Assembly: GCA_958450365.1 (NCBI GenBank)
Contig: CAUEEP010000133.1
Location: 1-64,000, forward strand
Source of the DNA: Mesorhabditis belari
Taxonomy: Eukaryota > Nematoda > Chromadorea > Rhabditida > Rhabditidae
Direction of reading: 5' to 3'
DNA length: 64,000 nucleotides
Shown here: positions 1-9,915 of the stretch, one piece after another
Numbering within the stretch: position 1 is the first letter of the stretch
Layout of the letters: every line of letters begins with the position of its first letter
Notes under the pieces: model-generated
Seen by the model: only the letters and a program-made list of their open reading frames with translations
What the model was told of the DNA's origin: nothing
The model's database searches: none
Position numbers and translations under genes: made by a program

Positions 1-50
1 TATTTAACTTTTATCTTTCGCTTTCATCATTCCCTTTCCAAATGGTCGAA

Positions 51-227
51 TTAATCAAAGAAATGCGAGCACATGATGGGGAAATAGTGTGAGATAAAGG
101 ATCTTCCTCCAAACAGTGAAATCTCTTCAGCCTTGACTTTTCCAAGCTTTTCAAAGAAAAGCCTTCTCAAATTCCAATCCTCATCACCAAGTATTCGATT
201 CTTGAAATTCTGCGGATCCCAAAACGA
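51..227 (-). CDS. 3' exon of an unidentified minus-strand gene
   Basis: A minus-strand frame is open from about 227 down to a TAA at 51-53. It reads about 55 residues of ordinary composition, including NRILGDEDWNLRRLFFEKLG near the start and ending SHYFPIMCSHFFD. The preceding in-frame TGA near 228 and a CAG at about 210 suggest an internal splice acceptor, so this would be the last exon of a gene whose other exons I cannot place. No family recognised. It could be a pseudogene exon. Confidence 0.35.
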   Translation of the reverse strand, partial: SFWDPQNFKNRILGDEDWNLRRLFFEKLGKVKAEEISLFGGRSFISHYFPIMCSHFFD

Positions 228-235
228 TCAATTGG

Positions 236-936
236 CTCTATAATTCTTTTTCCAACAACAAAGCCAACTTTTCTTTGTTTTCTTTGTTTATTCTGTCTAA
301 TCTTCGTTTCCATTTCTATTTCTTTCGGCATTTCAAATGCCAATAATTGAATCGAATGCTCTCCGAGAAAAAGGTAAAAGATTATGGATTAGAGGCAGGT
401 TAAATTGTTTCCAAACAGCAATATTTCTCCATGAATTTTCCAATTCCAGGCCAACTTCTTTACCGTTTCAAAAAGTCTCTCAAGAGAAGCAGTATATGTC
501 AGCTTACTACATTATTATTTATATTTTGATATGATCAATTTGAGGTCCCATTTCATAACATTCTGAAACCAGTCTATGTGAACAATCAGAATTTGAGAAT
601 GAGTAGTTAAGATTGAATTTTCAATCTTATCCTTTTCAATCTTTTCCCGATTTGAATTCGTTAGAGAAATCTTTTCAACTGTTAGAACTTTAGTGAAACC
701 TTTATTGTCGTTGAAGTAAAAATTTATGATGTCGGATGGTAGAAAATATGAGTTTAGGGTATCTGTTTGACAAAGTTTTGTCTGAAATGCAAAGAGGGAA
801 TTGCTGGAGGATGGGTGAGTGCTGAGAAGATATTTGGACATGAAGAATTGTACAGCTTACAAGGCAAAGGCACTGAGTCAAGCTGGGCTTTGACTAGACC
901 AGGTCCATCCTATAAAGATTTCGAATTAGTTTCTAC
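236..936. other. No gene assignable; weak coding-like scraps
   Basis: Short plus-strand pieces look exon-like. One starts with ATG at 337 and has GTAAAAG and ATTCCAG splice-like signals. Another lies at about 764-816 before a GTGAGT. I could not join them in one frame. A 108-codon minus-strand open frame (841-515) is AT-rich and unconvincing. Treat this stretch as unresolved. Confidence 0.25.
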
Positions 937-944
937 AGAACGCC

Positions 945-1040
945 AAAAGATCTGTGAGAGTTGGACTCGAACCTGGGGAAAGAAAGGCAACACGTTCGGC
1001 AGTCCAACAGACTATCCACTCGATCACCGATGCAGCTTTT
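945..1040 (-). repeat. tRNA-derived, SINE-like sequence or tRNA pseudogene
   Basis: On the minus strand the RNA polymerase III B box GGTTCGAGTCC (963-973) is perfect, and an A-box-like TGATCGAGTGG (1017-1027) lies about 45 bp upstream of it. The arm between them does not fold as a normal anticodon stem, and the acceptor ends do not pair. This is better read as a tRNA-derived repeat head than as a working tRNA gene. Two better examples lie at 50.7 and 52.9 kb. Confidence 0.5.
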
Positions 1041-1126
1041 CAGGGGACATGTGGCGGCTTCTTAAGGAGTCCCTGTCTTTCCCTTGCCAGAAAGATATGG
1101 GGGTTAATTTCAGGAGAGGTTGAGAA

Positions 1127-1618
1127 ATATTCCCTGAAATTCAGAGGCGTAGCCAGGATTTCGTGACTTTGAGTCAAACGGCCCGACTTCCTCGAGTCAA
1201 ACGGCCCGACTTCCTACTCCCAATCAATTTCCGACCAAGGAATTGAATTGAAAATTGAAAAAACTCAAAAAAAGTGAAAATGCCCAACTTCAAATGCGAA
1301 AATCTCGAAAACTAGATGGTCAACCGTTTTTTATGTTGGTTGGCCCCTCTAGTCAAATTTCCTCTATTTTCTGAAAATCATAACGTTAGTTTTGTAAAAT
1401 CAATGATTCATGCCCAAAAACTCGTTTTATCGAAATTTTTGCACTAAAATCCCTTTGAATTTTTTCAAAAAACTGCTTAGACAGTTTTGTAGACTGAAAT
1501 CTTTAAAAAATATAATTTCTTGATCGGAAATTGATTGGGGGTAGCCTCGAGGAGGTCGGGCCGTTTGGCTCAAAGTCACGAAATCCTGACTAAGCCTCTG
1601 AATTTCAGGGATATATTC
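1127..1618. mobile_element. MITE with about 80-bp terminal inverted repeats
   Basis: The segment begins CCCTGAAATTCAGAGGC (about 1131) and ends with its inverse complement GCCTCTGAATTTCAGGG (to about 1611). The inverted arms continue inward through CGTGACTTTGAG and CGGCCCGAC. The block AGTCAAACGGCCCGACTTCCT occurs twice in the left arm, a short internal tandem duplication. There is no coding capacity inside. The pattern fits a non-autonomous DNA transposon; the superfamily is not clear. Confidence 0.75.
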
Positions 1619-1801
1619 GAGTTCTCTATGACCGCCTTTATAAGGCCTGGAGTTGGTCTAGTCAAATGGACAGCTTGACTTAATGTCTTTCCCTTGTTAG
1701 AATTGCTGTAAAGCTGAAGAAGTAATGCTTGCCTCATTCAGACCTCGATCAAGTCCTTCCTCAACGATTTATGCCAATTTCTTCGTAAATACAAGACCTC
1801 A

Positions 1802-3398
1802 ATGCAAACCGCTTTATTGCTTCTTTTCATCTTTTTCTTTGTGACACTTTACAAGGTATTTGTATTTAGATTGATTTGATTGTCATTCATTTCCAGATCC
1901 AATACAAAACAGGTATCGAGATCATTCCCTTTCTGCCAATTGATGTCAGTGGATTTGAGTGAGGGAAAACGATTCAAATTCTAGCTTTCAAATTTTAGTC
2001 AATACAATGAGAATCTTTTGGTCGATATCGATGTCTCAGAGTCGGCGTTGAGCCAGCAAAAGAAAGGATTTCTTTTCTGTTGGGTGATGACCGCTCCGAT
2101 TCATCACACATCAAGAGTGGGTTTGTGAAGATATTGCTGAGGCTTAGGCTTAGGCTTAGGCTCAGGCTCAGGCTTAGGCTTAGGCTTAGGCTTAGGTTTA
2201 TGAAGATATTGCTTAATAATTAAACTCTAAAGTCAAAGTTTCATTTCAAGGTGAAAGCCGTCAATTCAACCTGGTTACCCAAATGTGATGCTGGTCATTT
2301 TTACACTACAATGGGCATCATCTCTCGCAAAAAGTTCTCAATAACTTCTTTGTTTCCCCAAGAAATTTCTAGATTCCTTTTCATACAATATTCAATGCTT
2401 TACCCGATAGTTACTTTAAATTATTTTGGAAAACACGTTTGGCTCTTCTTTATTCATATAAACATGTATCAAAAGAATTTGATTGGTAAGTTTATTATCT
2501 TAAAATAATAGGAATCCAGTTATTTTAGGTATTTTAAAGGTGATGATGATACTTATGTCGTTGTGGATACTTTAAGGGAATATTTGAAACAATTCGATCA
2601 CAATAAACCATTCTATATTGGATATCGGTTGAAGAGGAGAATGGTGAGGTTAAAGTTATGCAGTAATCATTAAAGCTTTCATTGAAATCGTTTAGCCTGA
2701 GCACGGCTACAATGCGGGCGGTTCAGGCTATGCGATGAGTCGAGCGGCGATGAAAATCTTTGCCGATGAGCTCTATCCGTCAAAAGATCTTTGTCCATAT
2801 CATGAATGGGAAGATTTAGCGATTGCTAGGTAAGCAAAGAGTACAGTACTTTAAATTTAGACTGCCCATCAACCATCAATCATTTTAGATGCCTTGGTTC
2901 AAAAGGAATTCGTCCAACAGATACCCGGGACTCAAAAGGAAGACAGCGATTCCTTGCATGGCGTCCTGAAGAGCATTTCAATGGAGATCTCACAAGGAGT
3001 TTCATCTATGATAAAGTTGAACACAAGGTACTTAACCAAAAGAGAAACACCCTTTTCCGGTACACTTGGTTCTTGTAAGAACTTAAATTCTGTTTCTTTG
3101 TTAGTTCTAAGTTTATAAAATGGATAGGACTTGCCAAAAGACATGTGTTTACCCTTTTTGAAAGTAAAGTACGCCAAAAATATCCGGAGTTCACTCAAAA
3201 AGTTCCAGGGATTCGAGATCTATCACGAGAATTTGATCAGTCTTCATCATTTACAGCCAGATGAGATGAGATTGATTCACGGGATATTGTACGGTGAGAG
3301 AATTTACTAAAAGCTTTAAGATAATACCGATTTCAGGAGTCTCTAGCGCAATCAACAAGCAAGTCGAGACACCAAGCACTCCTTGGAGACATCATTGA
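1802..3398 (+). CDS. Core-1 beta-1,3-galactosyltransferase (C1GALT1-like, GT31)
   Basis: This encodes a type II Golgi membrane enzyme expected to add galactose to O-linked GalNAc (T-antigen synthesis). The first exon (1802-1855) gives a short N-terminus and one hydrophobic anchor, MQTALLLLFIFFFVTLY. Later exons carry WLPKCDAGHFYT, then WKTRLALLYSYKHV, then EFDWYFKGDDDTYVVVDTL with the metal-binding DDD motif, then GYNAGGSGYAMS, and an E-D-x-A segment (WEDLAIARCLG) typical of the family. The last exon ends TPSTPWRHH at the TGA 3396-3398. Intron 3 holds a TTAGGC array. The joint around 2300-2385 is uncertain: a TTTCTAG acceptor at about 2373 restores the family frame, but no consensus donor in the right phase was found. 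Confidence 0.85.
2137..2200 (+). repeat. Interstitial telomere-type repeat (TTAGGC)n
   Basis: About ten copies of GGCTTA (TTAGGC in another phase), with two GGCTCA variants, lie in the third intron of the galactosyltransferase gene. TTAGGC is the telomere unit of nematodes. The array supports the nematode assignment and may mark an old break repair or telomerase insertion. Confidence 0.9.
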
Positions 3399-3411
3399 GT
3401 CCTCCAAATGG

Positions 3412-3500
3412 AACGATTATTCAATAAATAGATCATTCCGTAAATAGATTATTCAATAAACAGCTTATTCAATAAACAACTTATTCAATAAACAGCTCAT
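3412..3500 (+). repeat. Short tandem repeat with polyadenylation signals
   Basis: Just after the galactosyltransferase stop codon, units of about 15 bp resembling TTATTCAATAAACAGC are repeated four to five times. They provide several AATAAA signals, so the array may supply the gene's 3' end. Confidence 0.7.
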
Positions 3501-3679
3501 TCATTTCAAAACTTGTATCAAACTTATCGGAAAACAGTTTAGACTACAAACAGGAAATTGGCCCTCGTGGGTGTGGGAGAGCTGAAAGGGCTGACTTTCA
3601 ATGATTCAACTTTTATTTGAATAACAAAAACATAGCTGGGTATTTAGATAGTTGGCTTGGTTTTTAGGAACTTCAAAGT

Positions 3680-4055
3680 TCAAAGTTTTTAGGAACTAAA
3701 GTGTCAACCTGATTCCCCCACTTGCATTTATCCAATCCAAACTCTTTTCCATTCTTCATTCTCCCTAACATTTCATTAATTCGATCCAGCTATTCAACCA
3801 ATTTTGACTCCTTGACGTGATGTTCCTAAAAATAATCTCCTTTATTTTGTGAAAGCCTTCACTTCCTTCTTGATCCTTCAACTTTGTATTCAAATTTTTC
3901 TAAATCTCAAACACTACAGATTAATCTTTTTTCCAACCAAGCACTTCCTTTTGCAATGCACGAATACTTTGTTCAGCTGAATCAGCCAGCAACTTTTCTG
4001 TACTCAATGAGGCGGAGACTCTTGCTTTTTGATAAGATCTCCTTTGTAACAAATG
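3680..4055 (-). pseudogene. Remnant of a coiled-coil protein gene
   Basis: Read on the minus strand, 4050-3955 gives ASLSTEKLLADSAEQSIRAL followed by a lysine/glutamate-rich helix. Around 3830-3665, after a TTTTTAG acceptor, it gives INEMLGRMKNGKEFGLDKC. The pieces read like heptad-rich exons, but the second is interrupted by an in-frame TAG about 12 codons in. No complete gene could be assembled. Probably a decayed gene; family not recognised. Confidence 0.35.
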
Positions 4056-4060
4056 CGTAA

Positions 4061-5692
4061 GTGTAAACTGTTTTACTAACCAGTTATCGTATTTTACTCG
4101 ACATTACAACTTTTCATGTCAGTCAAAGCTTTTTTGATAAACGAATAGAAAATGGAGTGTTTGCCTTTGAAACATTGAGCAATTCTTCGTTTTTCTAATT
4201 CCTGTAAGCTAAAATTGTGCGAAAATTAGAAAAAAAACGGCGTGTTTTATAATTTCTCTCGAAAATTGTTATCTGGTGCAGAGGTGGCAATTACAAGAAA
4301 TGACAAAGGAATGGAAATACCGGGTTTTCGAATAAAAACTGAAATATTTGTTTTGCTAAAAAATCGACTTTTATACTTGTTTTATTTAAAGGTTTTTGAA
4401 AATTTATCACCAAGAGACAAAAATTGAGAACTTTTCCCTCGAAATCCAGACAAGAACTCATATGGTCATGGGAAGGGGAAAGTTGGGAAAAACCAAAATT
4501 CATAGCTATCTTTTGTGTGACTTTGTGAGTAAAAACGTAAAACGACATAGCTTTTAATTGCGAGATTAATTTAGAAAAATTTGAAATTTGAAGTTGCTTT
4601 AAAATTAGATCATCTTTTAGCCTTTTCATTTCCTGTCTGATCGCATTTTTCTTTCCTTGAACTATTCATTTCCATAAACTTTTATCTTTTTCTGTTATTT
4701 TTAATATGTTAATCTTCATTTTTTAAAGTTATCTTTTAGCCTTTTCATTTCCCTTCTAGAAATTGACGTTCATCAAAAGAAATGATTGTAGAAATGATTG
4801 TAGAAATGCATGAGAAAAGGAAGGTCAACAATTATAGCCATTTTTGTGGCAATCTTTTGCGTTTTTCAATCTATTTTCGTCATTTTCCTTTTCGAATGTA
4901 CAAGAATTAAACATGCAATGGGAAAACTTTGAGAAAATTCTATTTTTAAAGATAAAATTGGAAGTCCTGACGTAGAATTGAGTAAAGGATTTCGACTTCT
5001 GTAAACTGTAGACTGTAGACTGTAGACTTCTGTAGACAACTTCTGGTAAACACTTCATGCAAACATGTGAAAAACGCTCAAGAACTGAGCTAGTTCTTCA
5101 GCGTTTTTCACTGAGCTGAGCTAGTTCTTGAGAGTTTGCATCAAGTTCTAGATAGGTTGAATCACATTAGTTTTGCTTCCAAATTGTTACTTTCCAGCAA
5201 AGTTTTCTGCAGATTTGTTCCCTTTTGATGATTTGCTCAGGTTCGATTTCCATTCTCAAACTGAACCCGAACTTTTTAACCCTTTTGTATTTAATAGTAT
5301 GGTTAAGAGCTTAAATTGTAAGTTCTTCAATCCTCAAGCGTCAGTTTCTGTTTTCAAGCTCTCCGAAGTGATCATTAAGCCATCGGAAATGAATCTAATT
5401 TCAATTCTCTGCCTTCTTTTCAACACTTTTTCACAATTTAATCTCAGGTACATTGAAAAAGCGCTTAAAAATTACGATTTTTACCTCAGCACATAAAATT
5501 CTCGGCCCGCTTTTCCAAGTATTTGTTCCGTTTAATGAAATTTACATCAGAAAAGGTGGAAATTCTGCTTTTTCAACTCAATTTCAAATATTTACTTCAA
5601 AATAGTGTTTTCTCGATATTAACAACGATTCTTTAACAATGTCGAATGCTTTTGATTTCTCAAGAATGATAGATATTCACTCAGAAAGGGCA
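4061..5692. other. AT-rich intergenic stretch without a convincing gene
   Basis: Several open frames of 60-110 codons exist on both strands but are AT-biased and lack splice context. Small structures are visible: ATCTTTTAGCCTTTTCATTTCC occurs twice (about 4612 and 4732), a 10-bp unit ACTGTAGACT is repeated near 5007-5027, and GAGCTAGTTCTT is repeated near 5085-5135. The frame at 5173-5496 may hold exon scraps but resembles nothing known to me. Confidence 0.5.
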
Positions 5693-8415
5693 ATGGATTT
5701 CTCGAATTGCACTGTGGTGGAAATGTATGTGAAGAGCGGTTTCCTCAAGTCGCTTATGATTGTACAGGTGAGAAATTTCACATCAAAACAAAACAAAACT
5801 AGAATTCGAATTCGGAATAAAATCTTATCTTTTACAGGCAAGTTCCTCAATTTTTTATGCCTTTTCTCAACAGCATTCACTGCTCGTCGTGTCTACCGAA
5901 CTGTGCTTATCGATTTGCCTTTTAAAGTAAGATCTTTTATGATTTAGAGATTTCATAAAGTTTAGGAATACTTGTTGGTTTGTTACGGGATTCAAATTAT
6001 TCAATCGGCTTCTCTTGGTTTCTTACAGGTTGAAAGCTTTCTTACAGCTTGAAGCTTCTCAGCTTGAAAGCTTCCTACAGCTTGAAGCTTCTTACAGCTT
6101 GAAAGCTTCCTAACACCTTGAAAGCTTCTTACAGCTTGAAAGCTTCACAGCTTGAAAGCTTCTTACAGCTTGAAAGCTTCTTACAGCTTACTCTAAAAAT
6201 TCACTGAATACTTTAGATCTTTTGCTCATTCGTTTCTTTTTCTTGAACACTTGTGATGTGCCGATATCAGGGACATATGTTATTCATTGAGGTGAGTGAA
6301 TGAGCAGATTGGGTTTCGAGGGAAAACCTAGATCATTTCAAGTGTACATAACAGAGAGAAATTTGTACCTTTCACTGAATTCACTGACTGAATACCTTTC
6401 AACTTCGTTAGTTAAAGCTAAATAGATTCAGCTAGAATACCGTAGTTTACCATATCTTTTGACAACTCGAAATATTTAGCTCTTTTCTTTAGATTCATCT
6501 CGAACATCCCAATGAACGGTCTTCCATTTGTCAATGCAGCGTTGACCATTTTTCGTTTATTAATCTTTTTACTTCGTACTGATTGTAAACGAAAGCAAAT
6601 GCAATTGTTGAGGATCTGTGAACTATTGACGGTAAGATTTACAATTGCAATTCATCCGCACCCATTAACTATAAACTCAATATCATTAAAAACTAAAATG
6701 TAAATATAAACTAGAAGTTTTCTTGTGTACTATCTGAATGCAGTACTATCTATTCTTGTGTACTTTTCTTGTGAATGCAGATAAGATTTTTGCAAAATCT
6801 CCCTGGGGGATAAATATTTTATTCCAAAGAAAACAATGATTTTTGGCGTTGTGAATGCGAGCTGTGAATGAGAGCTGTTGTCAATGATGTCAATGTCAAT
6901 GAAGACAATGAATGAGGGCTGTTGTCAATGATTTTGCCAATATTTTGATTGATTAAGATAATGATTAACTAGTAAAAGGTGTTGGAAAGCCGATTCAAAA
7001 GTTCAAAACAAAGAAATTTGATGATTATGATTACTAGATACTGTCAATTTTATGTTTAAGTCGAAATCCATCAAAGAATTCTCTATTTCAGATATTATGC
7101 TTTGTGCTCGATTCGTCATATCGATATTGGGGCGTCGAATTTCCGGAAAAAGTCGCTTATTGTACTGGGAATATGCAGCAATTGGCGGCAAAATTGAATC
7201 TCGAATCTTATATTTCGCTGGGAATGGAAGTAGTGACAAATTTGATTGGGATTTGGCTATTCAGGAAGCACAAACAAGATCTCTCGTGAGTAAATCGTTA
7301 TCAGTTAAAAGTATAGTAAAGGAAATTGGTCTATCGTTATCGGAGTCAGCTTTGAGACAAGCACAACCAGTTCAGTTTCGTTCAGGTTCAGTCAAGAATT
7401 TGGTTGACTTTAGACTCTAGGATTTGTTCTAATTGGCTAGTGATGTTTCTGTCCAAAACTGGAACAAAATTGGAACAAAATTGGAAACGTGGAAACTTTT
7501 CCGCGTTCTGAAAGCTTGATTCAATAAAAGTTGAGATAAAATGACTAACAAAAGCTCTATTCAGCCATAAAGACAAGCGTTCCTATGATGTGAATGTGAC
7601 ATTGATGAGACGGCAAATTATGTACACTTATATTCTATTTTTACCCTACAGTATCCTCCACACAATCTCTTTTGGAGTCTTCAATCTTGTGTCGATTTTT
7701 TATCGAAATCATTTCTACGCTTTACCCGAACCCGACTATTCGGCTGGATCTGGATTCACTTATGTAAGGATTATTTGCCAAAATCTTCCCACGCATTCAC
7801 AATTTCAGATTCCCTTATATTTTTCCGTGTTTTCTCCATGGATACTTTATTTATTGTGTTGAGAGCTGAGTCGAAGAGAGCGACAAACACACACAACTTG
7901 ATTTCCGAAGAGAAAAACGCTCAAAATGTCTATTTCGATATGGTCGCAAAACAATGGGAAATGCCCAAATATACCGTTTCGCCAAGAAAAAAGTGAGTTT
8001 TTAGTAATTACTGCACAAAAAGCACAACCTGGTACATTGCTTGGTTAATTAAATCCTCGTAACCGGGTTCAATTACCCAAATTTAGTATACAAGTAGCTC
8101 TAATTTTAATGGTAAGGGTAAAAATAACAATTGATGTTTATACTTTTTTAAAATATTAAATAATAAAATTAAAAATGGGGAAGGCCGACTTTTTTTTCTC
8201 ACAAAAATTCTTTGCGCGGGGGGGGGGGAAAAAAAAATAAATAAAATTAATTTTTTTTTTTTTTTAGGGCTATAAATGGCTATAATTTATATTTAATGGC
8301 TATAAAGATTTCATTCAATCATTCTAGAAAGAAGAAGAACAAAGTGTTTTCGGCTCAATCGACAAGGATTATTTCGAAAGAGGAAACGCAATCAAATCCA
8401 TCAATCAATGGATAA
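5693..8415 (+). pseudogene. 7TM chemoreceptor, Sra/Srab-like, copy 1 (frameshifted)
   Basis: Nine exons match the intact paralogue at 9916-12772: about 5693-5767, 5838-5936, 5966-6028, 6217-6291, 6493-6631, 7092-7284, 7565-7763, 7809-7992 and 8328-8415. Conserved landmarks are NCTVVEMYVKSG at the N-terminus, RTVLIDLPFK after TM1, CDVPI before TM3, AYCTGN in the second outer loop, and a basic tail ending NPSING. Compared with copy 2, three exons each change frame by one base: in exon 2 near 5870, in exon 4 near 6269 (CDVPI then RDICYS), and in exon 8 near 7853 (PWILYL then VLRAES). Either this is a decayed gene or the assembly has repeated one-base deletions here. Confidence 0.75.
6024..6192 (+). 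repeat. Intronic tandem repeat, CTTGAAAGCTTCTTACAG unit
   Basis: About eight to nine units of 17-20 bp built on TTACAGCTTGAAAGCTTC fill the third intron of receptor copy 1. AGCTTGAAAGCT-like palindromes recur in each unit. A related motif (GGTTGAAGCTTGTTAGATGGAGCTTT) is repeated in the matching intron of copy 2 (10445-10590), so both paralogues carry AAGCTT-rich arrays there. Confidence 0.85.
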
Positions 8416-8858
8416 TAAAGAGTATCAGAAAAGTATTTGTGGACCAAGAATTGCAGTGTAAAAGAAGAAGAGAACAAGTAGAGAACATTCAAAGCCATCA
8501 CAAAACTCTAATGTTTAAAAAAAATTTAAAAATTGACGCGAAAAATCACGAGCGCCGACTTATATACGACTTTTTTGTAGATACCAATGGTGGCAAATCC
8601 CTTCAAATGTAAAGATATTCAATTTACTCAATTTAAAGAGGATTTCTTGTAGTTAATCAATAAAAAACGTCGATTAATTGAGTAAAAATTACTCATTATA
8701 ATATATATGCTTTATTCAGGGGCGAATAGAAGCGAATCAGATAATCATAACCCTTTATAACATATTGCTACAATCCTTTCAAAATGTTCACAATTGCAAG
8801 CAACAACACAAATCTCACAATTGCTACAATACTTTCGCAAAAAAAAAGAAAGAAAACT
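8416..8858. other. Intergenic, AT-rich
   Basis: No gene seen. The last intron of receptor copy 1 just upstream (8218-8268) contains long runs of G, A and T, which are typical trouble spots for sequencing accuracy. Confidence 0.4.
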
Positions 8859-9087
8859 ATTAGGTTGAGGAAAAAATAATGTCGGTTTTGAATTCCCGTT
8901 GTTGGCAATTTTCCAGTTCTTTGCTTATGGGAAGAAAGCAATTAGCGAAAGACAATGCCAAAGACAATGACAATGGTTTCAGCGGTTCAAAGATGGAAAT
9001 GAAAGTCTCCAAGACGAGGAACCGTCTGGACGACCAAAGGTCAATCCCCACAACCAAAACCGACATTACTTTTTCCTCAACCTAATA
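8859..9087. mobile_element. Deleted mariner element keeping part of the transposase DNA-binding domain
   Basis: Perfectly matching inverted ends of about 30 bp (TTAGGTTGAGGAAAAAATAA... and the inverse complement ending ...CTCAACCTAA) are flanked by TA, the mariner target site. Inside, 8967-9043 translates as QWFQRFKDGNESLQDEEPSG, closely resembling the WxxRFxxGxxSLxDexRSGRP segment at the end of mariner transposase N-terminal domains. At about 229 bp it is an internal deletion derivative. Confidence 0.85.
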
Positions 9088-9134
9088 AAAATGGTACAGT
9101 AAGACTACAATTTGGAAACACAGGTACAAAAGAT

Positions 9135-9345
9135 TAAATATAGAGCAGATTTGACATGAAAATAAGATCTAATTCGTTTACAGATACTTTCAATTTTCCT
9201 ACAGACGAGAAGATACCAGACGGAAGCTTATTCCAAACCCTACTAATACTGTTCGCAAAAGAATGATAAAGAGAAAGATGATGGGGATGAGAACCGACCG
9301 AAATTTGATAAGGATCACTACGTGTACTTCTAGATAACTCTTTTT
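9135..9345 (-). mobile_element. Non-LTR retrotransposon (LINE) 3' coding remnant
   Basis: A minus-strand frame of about 70 residues includes HSFANSISRVWNKLPSGIF and ends LDLIFMSNLLYI before a stop. The R-x-x-WN-x-LP pattern about 25-30 residues before the end is characteristic of the C-terminus of LINE-type reverse transcriptase ORF2 proteins. The reverse transcriptase domain itself is absent, so this is a 5'-truncated copy. A CT-rich stretch lies beside its upstream side. Confidence 0.7.
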
Positions 9346-9404
9346 TAAGTACTTCAAAAGAATCTCAGTCGATCGTTTCCAGCAAAGGCAAAAGTTTACT
9401 TCCC

Positions 9405-9486
9405 ATTCTCTTTCTTTCTCTCTTTCTTCTCTCTCTCTCCTCTCTTTCTCCTTTCTCTTTCTCTTCTCTCTTTCTCTTTCTCAAAA
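9405..9486 (+). repeat. CT-rich low-complexity tract
   Basis: CTCTTTCTTTCTCTC-type sequence of about 80 bp. A polypurine open frame (RKRKREEKEKGEREERERRK) on the minus strand is a by-product of this tract. Confidence 0.9.
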
Positions 9487-9915
9487 TTCTACTGAGGGAA
9501 TGATTGTTGATTTGTCTTTTTTGCTTTCCCAGAAAACGACATAAGGCTTTCACTACAAAAACGAGATCTAGAGGGAAAATTTTGTGGGAAACTTTTGAAG
9601 CAAATCTCTGTTTATCGGTGACACTCATATAAAGATTACTGGGTTACTATAGTTTCATTCAAAATTTTGATAAATATTTGAAGATTTTGAGTTTTAAAAC
9701 CCTTCATGAGATGCTTTCATTTTTATTCATTTAAAAATACCCTATAATTTTTTTTAAGTCTCAAATCAAGTACAGGTCTTGTACTTCTTCAATATCAACT
9801 TTCTCAGACATTTAAAAGTTTTGCAAAACTTCTTGTGGAACTAAAATCCATTCCAACTCTAGAAGAAACCCTGCTCTGTTCCCTTTCTGTTCAAAATACT
9901 AGAGTTTTAGAGATC

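Noticed and set aside
9365..9628. Minus-strand Arg/Glu/Lys-rich frame
   Set aside because: It reads through the CT-rich low-complexity tract; no conserved context.
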